From contig NZ_VJNB01000005.1 of the NCBI RefSeq assembly GCF_007556595.1, positions 1-64,000 on the forward strand: a stretch of DNA of 64,000 bases. Direction: 5' to 3'. Position numbers and translations under genes: made by a program. Source of the DNA: Tepidimonas alkaliphilus. GTDB taxonomy: Bacteria > Pseudomonadota > Gammaproteobacteria > Burkholderiales > Burkholderiaceae_C. This document shows, piece by piece, positions 27,028 through 35,465 of the stretch (positions within the stretch are counted from its first letter, which is position 1; every line of letters begins with the position of its first letter). Under the pieces are notes generated by a model. That model saw only the letters and a program-made list of their open reading frames with translations. It did not search any database and was not told the origin of the DNA.

Positions 27028-29303
27028 CGCGGCTCCTCCCGCGCCGGCGCCGCGCGGCGCGCGCCCCAGTCGCGCTGGCGCGCCAGCGCCTGCAGCAGCG
27101 GCCACGCCGCCAGCAGCGACAGCATCACCACCGAGATCTCGCCCAGCGTATCCAGCGCGCGGAAGTCCACCAGGATCACGTTGACGACGTTGCGCCCGTG
27201 CGCCTCGGGCACGCTGCGCGTGCCGAAGAAGTCCGACAGCGCCGCATCGAACGGTGTGGCCGCCGACAGCAGCAGCCACGCCGCCGCGCCCACCCCCGCG
27301 GCCAGCGCCAGCAGCGCGCGCCACGCCCGCGGCCCGTCGTCCACCAGCCCCGCCCCGTAGCCACGCAGGCGCAGCTTCATCAGCACCGAGGCCGCCACGA
27401 CGACGAACACCGACTCGACGACGAACTGCGTCAACGCCACGTCCGGCGCGCCGGCGAACAGGAACACGAGCGCGCTGCCGTAGCCCGTCAGCCCCGCGGC
27501 CAGCAACAGCACCAGGCGGTCGCGCTGCGGCAGCGCCAAGAGCGCCCCGGCCGCCACCAGCAGCGCCCCGGCCAGCAGCCCGAGACTCGGCAGGGAGGCC
27601 GCCGGCCACGCCCAGCCTGCGGTGATGCTCACCCCCACCACCACGAGCGCCAGCACGACGACGGCCACCATCAGCCCGACGTAGCCCGGCAGCGCGCCGT
27701 GCTGCAGCGCGCGCGTGACGAGCGCCGCCAGCCGCGGGATCGCGCGCAGGGCGCGCTCGTAGTGCGCCGCCATCGCCAGCGGCGCCAGCCGCGCCCCCAG
27801 CCACTCCAGCGCGCGGTGCAGCGGGTCCCAGAACGCGAACACCGTCAGCCCCACCGCCAGCGTCACCGCGACCGACACGAGCGCCGGGCCGGCCTCCAGC
27901 GCCAGGGCCAGCGCCACCGCCTCGGCGCCCGGCGTCATCGCCACCGACGCCTCGGCGATCAGATCCTGCACGACGAACGGGAACACCCCGAGCACGATAC
28001 CCAGCAGCGCCAGCACCAGCGGCGGCAGCACCAGCGCCGGCCCGCCCTCGTGCGCCGGCGGCGTCTCGTTGGCGCCGGGGTGGCGCCAGAACACGCGGAT
28101 CGCCGCCACCGCCGCCACCGCCACCGCAATGGCGCCAAACACCGTGTGGGCCGCGCGCGCGAACAGCGCCGCTTCGCCGGCCTCCTTGGCCGCCAGGATC
28201 GCGTCCTTGGCGATGTAGCCGAACGACATCGGCATGCCGGCCATCGAGGCGCCGGCCAGCAGCGCCGCCGCCGCCGTCCACGGCATCGCGTGGCGCAGGT
28301 TGCCCAGGCGGTCGATCACGCGCGTGCCGGTGCCGTGGTCGACGTTGCCGGCGACGAAGAACAGCGGCGCCTTGTACAGCGCGTGCGCCAGCAGCAGCGC
28401 GCCCACCGCGATCGTCGCGCCCTCGCCGCGCAGCCCCACCAGCACCACCAGCGTGCCGAGCGTGGCCACCGTGGACCAGGCCAGGATGCGCTTGAGGTCG
28501 CGCTCGCGCAGCGCCAGCACCATGCCCCAGGCGGCGGTCAGCGACCCCACCGCCTTCAGCGTCCACTCCCACAGCTCCCAGTGGCCGAACGCCGGGTCGA
28601 GCCGCGCCAGCAGGTAGACGCCGAGCTTGACCATCGTCGCCGAATGCAGGTAGGCCGACACCGGCGTCGGCGCCGCCATCGCGTTGGGCAGCCAGAAGTG
28701 AAACGGCCACTGCGCGCTCTTGGTGAAGGCGCCGGCGAAGATCAGCAGCAGCGCCGCCACCAGCGCAGGGCTGGCCGGCAGCTGCGGCACGATGTCAATC
28801 AACGAGCTGATCGAGCTGGTGCCGGCCGCCTGCGCCAGCAGGATGAAGCCGGCCAGCAGCGCCAGCCCGCCGGTGCCGGTCACCAGCAGCGCCTGCTGCG
28901 CCGAGCGGCGGCTTGCGGCCTGCTCATGGTCGAAGCCGACCAGCAGGAACGACACGAGGCTCGTGATCTCCCAGAACACGAACAGCGTGAACAGGTTGTC
29001 GGCGGTGACGCAGCCGATCATCGCCACCATGAACACCGTCAGCAGCGCATAGAGCCGCGCCTGCTGCGGGTGCCCGGCCAGGTAGCCGCCGGCATAGACG
29101 AACACCGCCGTGCCGATGCCGGTGATCATCAACAGCATCAGCGCCGCCAGCCCATCGACGAGGAACGCCAGCTCGATGCCCGCCGCCGGCACCCACGGCC
29201 AGCTCAAGCGCAGCGGCAGCTCGTGCGCCGACAGCAGCACGAGCAGCGCGGCCAGCGCCGCCGCCGGCAGCGCGACGAAAGCCGCCCGCGCCGCCACACT
29301 CAT
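27024..29303 (-). CDS. mrpA: Mrp antiporter subunit A (seven-gene operon)
   Basis: The 759-residue NuoL-like subunit contains the Glu helix 'LFTLFVFWEITSLVSFLLVG', 'FHFWLPNAMAAPTPVSAYLH' followed by 'SATMVKLG', and 'LLAHALYKAPLFFVAGNVDH'. The C-terminal part has 'GAPDVALTQFVVESVFVVVA' and 'NVVNVILVDFRALDTLGEIS'. It ends there and lacks the fused MrpB domain of the copy at 20782. It is the first gene of the thirteen-gene Mrp block. I chose ATG 29303 (AAGG just upstream); in-frame ATGs at 29339 and 29327 are alternatives. The 153 bases upstream to the dehydrogenase gene would hold the promoter; none was identified with confidence. Confidence 0.92.
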   Translation of the reverse strand: MSVAARAAFVALPAAALAALLVLLSAHELPLRLSWPWVPAAGIELAFLVDGLAALMLLMITGIGTAVFVYAGGYLAGHPQQARLYALLTVFMVAMIGCVTADNLFTLFVFWEITSLVSFLLVGFDHEQAASRRSAQQALLVTGTGGLALLAGFILLAQAAGTSSISSLIDIVPQLPASPALVAALLLIFAGAFTKSAQWPFHFWLPNAMAAPTPVSAYLHSATMVKLGVYLLARLDPAFGHWELWEWTLKAVGSLTAAWGMVLALRERDLKRILAWSTVATLGTLVVLVGLRGEGATIAVGALLLAHALYKAPLFFVAGNVDHGTGTRVIDRLGNLRHAMPWTAAAALLAGASMAGMPMSFGYIAKDAILAAKEAGEAALFARAAHTVFGAIAVAVAAVAAIRVFWRHPGANETPPAHEGGPALVLPPLVLALLGIVLGVFPFVVQDLIAEASVAMTPGAEAVALALALEAGPALVSVAVTLAVGLTVFAFWDPLHRALEWLGARLAPLAMAAHYERALRAIPRLAALVTRALQHGALPGYVGLMVAVVVLALVVVGVSITAGWAWPAASLPSLGLLAGALLVAAGALLALPQRDRLVLLLAAGLTGYGSALVFLFAGAPDVALTQFVVESVFVVVAASVLMKLRLRGYGAGLVDDGPRAWRALLALAAGVGAAAWLLLSAATPFDAALSDFFGTRSVPEAHGRNVVNVILVDFRALDTLGEISVVMLSLLAAWPLLQALARQRDWGARRAAPAREEPR

Positions 29304-29456
29304 GCCTTCACCGCCAACGGCTTGCATCGATGGGGCCATGGTTGGAAGAATAGGGAATCGACAATTGTGGAGGGTCGGCCCGCGTCGCGCTCCTCCGCTC
29401 ACGCCATGCCCCCGCCTGCCGTGCGATTCCAACAACAACGGCCAAGTTCCCGGCTT

Positions 29457-30461
29457 TCAGCCGCGCCGCCGCGGCGGGTGGTTCACCGGCGTCAGCGCCC
29501 GCCCCTGCGTCAGGAAGGCGATCAGGTTGTCCGCCGCCAGATCGGCCATCGCGCGCCGCGTCGGCACCGTGGCGCTGGCGATGTGCGGCGTCAGCACCAC
29601 GTTGGGCACCTCCAGCAGCCCAGGGTGGACGTGGGGCTCGCCTTCGAACACGTCCAGCCCGGCGGCGGCGATGCGCCGCTGCCGCAGCGCCTCGGCCAGC
29701 GCGGCGTCGTCGACGATGCCGCCGCGCGCGAGATTGACCAGCACCGCGGTCGGCTTCATGCGCGCCAGTTCCGCCGCGCCGATGATGTGATGGTTCTCGG
29801 GCGTGTACGGCAGCACCAGCACCAGGTGGTCGGACTCGCGCAGCAGCGTGTCCTTGTCCACCCAGGTGGCACGGCAGGCCGCCTCGGTGGCCGCATCCAG
29901 CCGGCGCCGGTTGTGATACAGCACGCGCATGCCGAAGCCGTGCGCGCCGCGGCGCGCGATCGCCTGCCCGATGCGGCCCATGCCGAGGATGCCCAGCGTC
30001 GTGCCGTGCACCTCGGCCCCGGCGAACAGGTCCACGCTCCAGCGCCGCCACTGGCCGGCGCGCAGGAAGCGCTCGCTCTCGGTCAGCCGCCGCGCCGCCG
30101 CCAGCAGCAGCGCAAAGCCGAAGTCCGCCGTCGTCTCGGTCAGCACGTCCGGCGCGTGGGTGCCGACGACGCCGGCGGCATCCAGCGCCGCGACGTCGAA
30201 ATTGTTGTAGCCCACCGTCATGTTGGCGACGATGCGCAGCCGCGGACAGGCCTCGAGCAGCGGCGCATCCACCCGCTGCGTGCCGGTCAGCAGCGCGCCG
30301 TCCTTGCCCTGCAGGCGGCGGATCAGCTCCTCCTGCGACCACTCGTCGTCGGCGTCGTTGGTCTCGACGTCGAAGTGCGCGCGCAGCCGCTCCACCGTTT
30401 CCGCAAAGATGCGCCGCGCCACCAGCACCGCCGGCCGCACGTTCCCCGCCTGCTCCGCCAT
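29457..30461 (-). CDS. D-2-hydroxyacid dehydrogenase (glyoxylate/hydroxypyruvate reductase type)
   Basis: The 334-residue protein has the D-isomer 2-hydroxyacid dehydrogenase plan. The NAD(P) loop 'LGILGMGRIGQAIARRGAHG' lies near residue 155. The catalytic triad is visible as Arg in 'VLVNLARGGIVDDAALAEAL', Glu in 'DVFEGEPHVHPGLL' and His in 'VVLTPHIASATVPTRRAM'. 'VANMTVGYNNFDV' matches the glyoxylate reductase branch (GhrB/GRHPR-like). It would reduce glyoxylate or hydroxypyruvate. It is 37 bases after the nitroreductase gene on the same strand, possibly co-transcribed. Substrate assignment is by family only. Confidence 0.9.
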   Translation of the reverse strand: MAEQAGNVRPAVLVARRIFAETVERLRAHFDVETNDADDEWSQEELIRRLQGKDGALLTGTQRVDAPLLEACPRLRIVANMTVGYNNFDVAALDAAGVVGTHAPDVLTETTADFGFALLLAAARRLTESERFLRAGQWRRWSVDLFAGAEVHGTTLGILGMGRIGQAIARRGAHGFGMRVLYHNRRRLDAATEAACRATWVDKDTLLRESDHLVLVLPYTPENHHIIGAAELARMKPTAVLVNLARGGIVDDAALAEALRQRRIAAAGLDVFEGEPHVHPGLLEVPNVVLTPHIASATVPTRRAMADLAADNLIAFLTQGRALTPVNHPPRRRG

Positions 30462-30498
30462 CGCCCGTTCCTCCTAGGTCCTGCCGCGTGCGCGGCCC

Positions 30499-31266
30499 TC
30501 ACTCGACCCAGCGCACGAAGCGCTCCAGCGGCTCGCGCGGCGTCACGAAACGGTTGACCGGCGCGTCCTCGTCGGCCCAGCCCAGCGCCATGCCGCACAC
30601 CAGCAGCTCGTCATCCGAGGCGCCGATGTGCGGCAGGATGATGCGCGCGTAGTGGTTCCACGCCGCCTGCGGGCAGGTGTGCAGCCCGTGCGCCCGTGCC
30701 ACGATCATCAGGTTCTGCAGGAACATGCCGGTGTCCACCAGCGAGCCGCGCCCCATCACGCGGTCGATCGTCACCATCAGCCCCACCGGCGCGTCGAAGA
30801 AGCGGAAGTTGCGCTGGTGCTGCGCGTGCATCCTGTCCTTGTCGCCCTTGCCGATGCCGAGCAGCCCGTAGAGGCCCCAGCCGTTTTCGCGCCGGCGGTC
30901 GAGGTAAGGGCTGACCCACCGGCTGGGATAGTAGTCGTACGGCTCCTGATACTCGGCGGCCAGCGCCGGATTGGCGCGGATGGCGTCGTGCGCGGCGCAC
31001 ACCTGCTCGCACAGCGCGTCGCGCGCGCGGCCCTGCAGCACGTAGACCTTCCAAGGCTGGGTGTTGGTGCCCGAGGGCGCGCGCGCGGCCACCGCCAGCA
31101 GGCGCTGCAGCAGCGCGCGCGGCACCGGGTCGGGGCGGAACGCCCGCACCGAGCGGCGCGAGACGATCGCCGCCTCCACCTGCGTCGGGTCGAGCGCGCG
31201 CCGCTCGGCGCGCAGCGGATCCAGCTCCAACGGCGGCAAAGTCGTCCAAGCGGAATCGGCCATCAT
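30499..31266 (-). CDS. Nitroreductase family protein
   Basis: The product has 255 residues from ATG 31266 or 254 from the adjacent ATG 31263. GGAGG lies 4 or 7 bases upstream respectively, so the second is equally good. FMN-binding nitroreductase motifs are present: 'SRRSVRAFRPDPVPRALLQR' and 'AARAPSGTNTQPWKVYVLQG' at residues ~40-80, and 'GMFLQNLMIVARAHGLHTCP' with 'VCGMALGWADEDAPVNRFVT' near the end. Family members reduce nitroaromatics, quinones or other substrates with NAD(P)H. The frame runs further upstream without family similarity. Real substrate unknown. Confidence 0.9.
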   Translation of the reverse strand: MMADSAWTTLPPLELDPLRAERRALDPTQVEAAIVSRRSVRAFRPDPVPRALLQRLLAVAARAPSGTNTQPWKVYVLQGRARDALCEQVCAAHDAIRANPALAAEYQEPYDYYPSRWVSPYLDRRRENGWGLYGLLGIGKGDKDRMHAQHQRNFRFFDAPVGLMVTIDRVMGRGSLVDTGMFLQNLMIVARAHGLHTCPQAAWNHYARIILPHIGASDDELLVCGMALGWADEDAPVNRFVTPREPLERFVRWVE

Positions 31267-31420
31267 GAACCCTCCATGACCCAAGCTTTTGATGGCGCCA
31301 CGGCCACAGCACTGCAGGATGGGCGACGCAACGATCAGCCCCGGCTCCCTGGCTGCAAGCCCGCCAGGCGGCAAGCGCCCCAGCTTGGGCATTCTGCCAC
31401 TCTCATGCGGGCAGGCCGCA

Positions 31421-32398
31421 TCACGCCGGCGACGCTGGGCTTGCCGCGGGCCGGCTTGCGCGTTGCGCGCGCCAGCGCCGCCAATAGTCCAGCGCCACCG
31501 CAAAGGTGCGCCGCTGCACGCGCACCGTGGTGGCGATGTCGTGACCGTAGCCGCCGGCCATGGCCATCGCCACCGGCACGCGGCGCTGCCAAAGCCATTC
31601 GAACACGCGCCGGTCGCGCGCCTCCATGCCGTCGTCGGTCAGCTTCAGCCGCCCGAGCCGGTCGCCCTCGTGCGGGTCGGCCCCGGCCAGGTAGAGCGCC
31701 AGATCCGGCTCGAAGCGGCGCTCCAGCTCCTGCAGCGCCTGCTCCAGCGCCGTCAGGTAGTCGTCGTCGCCGCAGCCGTCCGGCAGCTCGACGTCGAGGT
31801 CGCTTGGCTCTTTGCGGAACGGAAAGTTGCGCGCCCCGTGCAGCGACAGCGTGAACACCGTCGGGTCGTCGCGGAAGATGCGCGCGGTGCCGTTGCCCTG
31901 GTGCACGTCGAGGTCAATGATGGCCACCCGCAGCGTGCGCGCGCGCGCCGCCGGGCTGCGGCGCGCCCACTCGGCCTGCATCAGGCGCGCGGCCACCGCC
32001 GCGTCGTTGAAGACGCAAAAGCCCCCGCCCTTGTCCGCGTAGGCGTGGTGCGTGCCGCCGGCGATGTTGGCCGCCACCCCCTCGGCATCCAGCAGCGCGG
32101 CGCGCGCCGCCTGCACGGTGGCGCCGACCGAGCGGCGCGCGCGCTCCACCATCGCCGGGCTCCACGGAAAGCCGATTTCGCGCTGCGCCGCCGCGGGCAG
32201 CGTGCCCTGCTGCACCGCCTCGATGTAGGCCGGCGTGTGCGCCAGCGCCAGCTCGCCGTCGCTGGCCGGCAAAGCCTGCCGCAGCCGAAAGGCGGCATCG
32301 GCGGCCAGCGCGTCGCGCAGCAACCGATACTTTTCCATCGGGAAACGATGGCCCGGCGGCAACGGAAGCACGAACTCGGTAGCGTAAAACACCAGCAT
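31421..32398 (-). CDS. Histone deacetylase-like amidohydrolase (class II / acetylpolyamine type)
   Basis: The 325-residue zinc hydrolase has the HDAC/AcuC/AphA fold signatures 'GGTHHAYADKGGGFCVFND', 'VAIIDLDVHQGNGTARIFRD' and 'LYLAGADPHEGDRLGRLKLT'. The His pair, the metal-binding Asp-Val-His and the Asp of 'AGADPHEGD' are kept, so it should be active. Bacterial relatives remove acetyl groups from polyamines, acetoin-utilisation proteins or other small amides. It is transcribed divergently from the phasin gene 110 bases away. The ATG at 32398 is followed by the family start 'MLVFYATEFVLPLPPGHRFP'. Confidence 0.9.
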   Translation of the reverse strand: MLVFYATEFVLPLPPGHRFPMEKYRLLRDALAADAAFRLRQALPASDGELALAHTPAYIEAVQQGTLPAAAQREIGFPWSPAMVERARRSVGATVQAARAALLDAEGVAANIAGGTHHAYADKGGGFCVFNDAAVAARLMQAEWARRSPAARARTLRVAIIDLDVHQGNGTARIFRDDPTVFTLSLHGARNFPFRKEPSDLDVELPDGCGDDDYLTALEQALQELERRFEPDLALYLAGADPHEGDRLGRLKLTDDGMEARDRRVFEWLWQRRVPVAMAMAGGYGHDIATTVRVQRRTFAVALDYWRRWRAQRASRPAASPASPA

Positions 32399-32436
32399 CG
32401 CCGCCAGTGTGCCAAAGCCGCTTGCACCCGGTGGGC

Positions 32437-32464
32437 TTGCCAAAATCGTGACAACTTTTATAAT
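32437..32464 (+). promoter_or_regulatory. Sigma-70-type promoter for the phasin gene
   Basis: TTGCCA at 32437-32442 and a perfect TATAAT at 32459-32464 are separated by 16 bases. They lie 45 bases before the phasin ATG, which has an AGGAGG site just upstream. In such GC-rich DNA a consensus -10 box is notable and fits strong expression of a granule protein. Confidence 0.75.
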
Positions 32465-32508
32465 GAGTCAAATGCTGCGCCGCAGCAAAGGCATTTCAGG
32501 AGGACGCC

Positions 32509-33096
32509 ATGCTCACCCCCGAACAACTGGCCGCCGTGCACAAAGCGCATGCGGAAACGCTTTTTGGCCTGACGCGCCAGGCGCTGGAAGGGGTGGAAAA
32601 GCTGGTGGAACTCAACCTGCAAGCCACCCGCGCCGCGCTGCGCGACGCGGCGGATCAAACGCAGGCGCTGCTGTCGGTGCGCGATGCGCAGCAACTGCTG
32701 CAACAACAGGCCGCATTGATCCAGCCGCTGGCCGAAAAAACGCTGGACTACAGCCGGCGGCTAATGCAAATCGTGCAAGACACTGGCGGCGCCTTGGCCC
32801 AGGCGGCCGAAGAGCAATCGGCTCAGGCTCAGGCCAAATTGCAAGCCGTGGTCGAAAATGTGGCCCGCAACGCGCCCGCCGGCACCGAGCCGGCGGTAGA
32901 AACCTTGCGGCACACCGTGCAGGCCGCCACCCAGGCCGTGGCCGCCGTCCAACAGGCGCTGCGTCAGGCTGCCGATTTGGCCGAGCGCCAAGCCGAGGCA
33001 GCCTCCGAACAAGTTCACCAAGCGGCCACCGATTTGGCGCAGGCTATCGCACCGCAAGCCGGCAGCCGCGCGCGTGCGGGGCGCCGCAGCGGGTGA
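32509..33096 (+). CDS. phaP: Phasin family protein (polyhydroxyalkanoate granule coat)
   Basis: The 195-residue protein is almost entirely alpha-helical and Ala/Gln-rich, with the phasin_2 pattern at residues ~5-110 ('[20 protein letters not shown]', '[20 protein letters not shown]', '[20 protein letters not shown]'). A long Ala/Gln coiled stretch and a basic tail ('[10 protein letters not shown]', like an AlgP/PhaF tail) follow. Phasins coat PHA storage granules and control their number and size; the basic tail could contact DNA. It has its own promoter, a strong Shine-Dalgarno site and a terminator, so it is a single-gene unit. No PHA synthase is in the window. Confidence 0.92.
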   Translation: MLTPEQLAAVHKAHAETLFGLTRQALEGVEKLVELNLQATRAALRDAADQTQALLSVRDAQQLLQQQAALIQPLAEKTLDYSRRLMQIVQDTGGALAQAAEEQSAQAQAKLQAVVENVARNAPAGTEPAVETLRHTVQAATQAVAAVQQALRQAADLAERQAEAASEQVHQAATDLAQAIAPQAGSRARAGRRSG

Positions 33097-33163
33097 TGCC
33101 TTCCCGTTGCTTCCCAGTTGTCTCCTCGGGTCTCTTCGAGTCCTGAACTTTCAGGGACCCTTG

Positions 33164-33195
33164 GCCCCCGGCCCGCAAGGCTCGGGGGCTTTTTT
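33164..33195 (+). terminator. Rho-independent terminator after the phasin gene
   Basis: A 7-bp stem (GCCCCCG 33164-33170 with CGGGGGC 33183-33189) is followed by TTTTTT. The T-run overlaps the stop codon (33194-33196) of the converging patatin gene. Confidence 0.85.
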
Positions 33196-34135
33196 AGCTG
33201 GACAGCGGCACGCGGCGCGCCTGCAACTGCTGGCGCAGGCGCGGCAAGGCCGCCTCCATCGCCGCGCGGCCCGCCGCGATGCTGCGCTGGCGGGCCGCAA
33301 AGTCGGCGCTGCCAATGCCGTCCAGCGCCGGACGCACCAGCACGTCCGCGCGCGCCAGCACGTGGCGGTTGATGGTCTGCCCCATGATCGTGAAGGTCTG
33401 CAGCAGCACGCGCACCGGGTCGGTCTGCGCCAGCGGCTCGGCGGGGCTGGAGATGTCCACCGCCAGCACCAGCTCCGCGCCCATCTCGCGCGCCTGCTCC
33501 ACCGGCACCGGCGCCACCAGCCCGCCATCGACATAGGCGCGCCCGCCGATCGTCACAGGCGAAAACACGCCAGGCACGGCGCTGGAGGCGCGCACCGCGG
33601 TGGCGGTGTCGCCGCGGCGAAACAACACGCCCTGTCCGCTGGCCAGGTCGGTGGCCAAGATGCCCAGCGGCAGCGTCGCCTGCTCGATCAGCCGCCCTTG
33701 CACCATGCGGTGCACGTAGCGCGCCAGCGCCTCGCCGCGCAGCAGGCCGCGGTTGAACAGCGGCACCGTCCAGTCGGCGATCGTGGCCTCCTCCATTTCC
33801 AGCGCGGCGCGCTCCAGCTGCGCGCCGTCCATGCCGTGCGCATACAGCGCCGCCACCAGGCTGCCGGCGGAGGTGCCCGCCACCGCATCCGGCCGAATGC
33901 CGGCGCGCTCCAACACCTGGATCACCCCGACGTGGGCAAAGCCGCGCGCTGCGCCGCCCCCGAGCGCCAACCCCAGCCGGGGCGGACGCGTCGGCGTCGG
34001 CAGCGGCGTGGTGTCCACCGCGGGCGGCGCCACGGGCGGGGGCCCTGCACAGCCGGCCAACAGCGCCGCTCCCATTGCGCTCACGGACCAGCTCAGGACA
34101 CGGCGACGACCGACATGGTCGGGGAATGACAACAT
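33194..34135 (-). CDS. Patatin-like phospholipase, lipoprotein
   Basis: The 313-residue protein begins with 'GRRRVLSWSVSAMGAALLAG' and a Cys (GC near residue 29), a lipoprotein signal with a twin-Arg-like start. The patatin domain follows. It has the oxyanion loop 'LGLALGGGAARGFAHVGVIQ', the nucleophile Ser in 'VAGTSAGSLVAALYAHGMDG' (GTSAG) and the catalytic Asp in 'GGRAYVDGGLVAPVPVEQAR' (DGG). The Ser-Asp dyad is intact, so lipid acyl hydrolase activity is likely. AGGAG lies 8 bases before the ATG at 34135, which decides the start over upstream in-frame codons. Its start faces a Fur-box-like site 16-34 bases upstream. Confidence 0.9.
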   Translation of the reverse strand: MLSFPDHVGRRRVLSWSVSAMGAALLAGCAGPPPVAPPAVDTTPLPTPTRPPRLGLALGGGAARGFAHVGVIQVLERAGIRPDAVAGTSAGSLVAALYAHGMDGAQLERAALEMEEATIADWTVPLFNRGLLRGEALARYVHRMVQGRLIEQATLPLGILATDLASGQGVLFRRGDTATAVRASSAVPGVFSPVTIGGRAYVDGGLVAPVPVEQAREMGAELVLAVDISSPAEPLAQTDPVRVLLQTFTIMGQTINRHVLARADVLVRPALDGIGSADFAARQRSIAAGRAAMEAALPRLRQQLQARRVPLSS

Positions 34136-34150
34136 CCGGTCACTCCTCTC

Positions 34151-34169
34151 CATAATAAAAATCATTCTC
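34151..34169. promoter_or_regulatory. Fur-box-like site between the patatin and iron-binding-protein genes
   Basis: CATAATAAAAATCATTCTC matches the classical 19-base Fur box GATAATGATAATCATTATC at 15 of 19 positions. It sits in an AT-rich patch of an otherwise GC-rich divergent gap. One side is a ferric-iron binding protein gene, whose family is commonly under Fur control; the other is a patatin-like gene, which may be co-regulated. Confidence 0.65.
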
Positions 34170-34292
34170 GTTTGTGGTAGGATATAGCGGTCACGGTGCA
34201 TGAAGCAAGTTCACCCTACGCCATGGATGAAACGCCCCCCTCTGCGCCGTTGCGCCGACCTTGACATGACATCTGCACGAGGAGTTCCACCC

Positions 34293-35360
34293 ATGCCTTT
34301 CAACGGCACCTTCAGGTTAACCCGCCGCCTGACCTGCGGCTTGCTGGCCACGATCGCGTTGGCCACGCCGCTCACCTACGCTCAAGACAAGGTTTTGCAC
34401 GTCTATTCGGCTCGCCATTATCCCGGGGATGAGCAGCTCTACGCTGCGTTCACCCAAGCCACCGGCATCCGGGTGCAGCGGGTGGACAGCGACGACAACG
34501 GCGTCATCGCTCGTCTGCGGGCCGAGGGCGCCGCCTCCCCCGCCGACGTGGTGCTGCTGGTGGATGCCGCGCGCATGGCGCGCGCCGACGCTGAAGGGCT
34601 GTTCCGCCCTATCAAATCGCCCAAACTCGATGCGGCCATTCCCCCTGAGCTACGAGCGGCCCCGACGCCTGACGGCGTGACCTGGACCGGCTTTTCAACC
34701 CGGGCCCGGGTTATTGTCTATGACCCGCTGCGCGTCAAAGCCGAGGACGTGGCCACCTACGAGCAATTGGCCGACCCCAAGCTTAAAGGGCTGCTGTGCA
34801 CGCGCAGCGGCTCGCATCCCTACAACCTTTCGCTGTTTGCCACCGTGGTGGAACGGCTGGGCGACGAAAAAGGCCAACAATGGCTGGCCGGCCTGGTGGC
34901 CAACATGGCGCGTCCGCCCAAAGGGGGCGACACTGACCAGATCCGCGCCGTGGCCAGCGGTGAATGCGGGGTGGCGCTGACCAACAGCTACTACCTGGCG
35001 CGTTTGGTCAAGTCCGACAAACCGGAGGACCGCCGCGTGATCGAGCGCGTGCGCGTGGTCTTCCCCAACCAGGCCACCACCGGCACGCACGTCAACATCG
35101 CGGGCGCGGCGGTGGCGCGCCACGCCAAAAACCTGGACGCCGCCATCGCCTTCATGGAATTCCTGGCCAGCCCGCAGGCGCAAGAATATTTCGCCAACGG
35201 CAACAACGAATACCCCGCCGCGCGCGGCGTCAAGGTGGACAACCCCGCGCTGCGCGCCATCGGCGGCGAGCGCTTCAAGGCCGACACCATTCCGTTGAAC
35301 GTGGTGGCGCGCAACTTGCCCAAAGTGCAGCAAATGCTTGATCGCGTCGGCTATCCCTGA
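34293..35360 (+). CDS. Fe(3+) ABC transporter periplasmic binding protein (FbpA/FutA type)
   Basis: The 355-residue protein has a signal peptide ('RRLTCGLLATIALATPLTYA', cleavage after the Ala before QDK) and the type 2 periplasmic fold. Motifs are 'VLHVYSARHYPGDEQLYAAF', 'SPADVVLLVDAARMARADAE', 'CTRSGSHPYNLSLFATVVER' and 'GVALTNSYYLARLVKSDKPE'. The Tyr pair in 'NSYYL' matches the iron-binding tyrosines of FbpA/FutA proteins. The ATG at 34293 has AGGAG upstream. A Fur-box-like site lies in the promoter region. No permease or ATPase gene follows; a terminator is next, so its membrane partners must be elsewhere. Confidence 0.92.
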   Translation: MPFNGTFRLTRRLTCGLLATIALATPLTYAQDKVLHVYSARHYPGDEQLYAAFTQATGIRVQRVDSDDNGVIARLRAEGAASPADVVLLVDAARMARADAEGLFRPIKSPKLDAAIPPELRAAPTPDGVTWTGFSTRARVIVYDPLRVKAEDVATYEQLADPKLKGLLCTRSGSHPYNLSLFATVVERLGDEKGQQWLAGLVANMARPPKGGDTDQIRAVASGECGVALTNSYYLARLVKSDKPEDRRVIERVRVVFPNQATTGTHVNIAGAAVARHAKNLDAAIAFMEFLASPQAQEYFANGNNEYPAARGVKVDNPALRAIGGERFKADTIPLNVVARNLPKVQQMLDRVGYP

Positions 35361-35418
35361 ACCGATTGCGCCGACGTCGTCCACGACTCTCCTGGCAGAG
35401 TGCCCGCAAGGGTGCTTG

Positions 35419-35449
35419 GCGCCGCGCTCTCAAGGCCGGCGCTTTTTTT
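35419..35449 (+). terminator. Rho-independent terminator after the iron-binding protein gene
   Basis: GCGCCG (35419-35424) pairs with CGGCGC (35437-35442), followed by seven Ts (35443-35449). It isolates the iron-binding protein gene from the dehydrogenase gene downstream. Confidence 0.85.
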
Positions 35450-35465
35450 GCGCCTATGATTGACG

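Noticed and set aside
27198-30557. A 1,119-codon plus-strand frame opposite mrpA and the hydroxyacid dehydrogenase
   Set aside because: It is a compositional shadow of well-supported minus-strand genes.
33194-34201. Longer patatin start at 34201 or 34153
   Set aside because: AGGAG lies correctly before the ATG at 34135, which directly gives the lipoprotein signal. The longer starts run through the Fur-box-like site.
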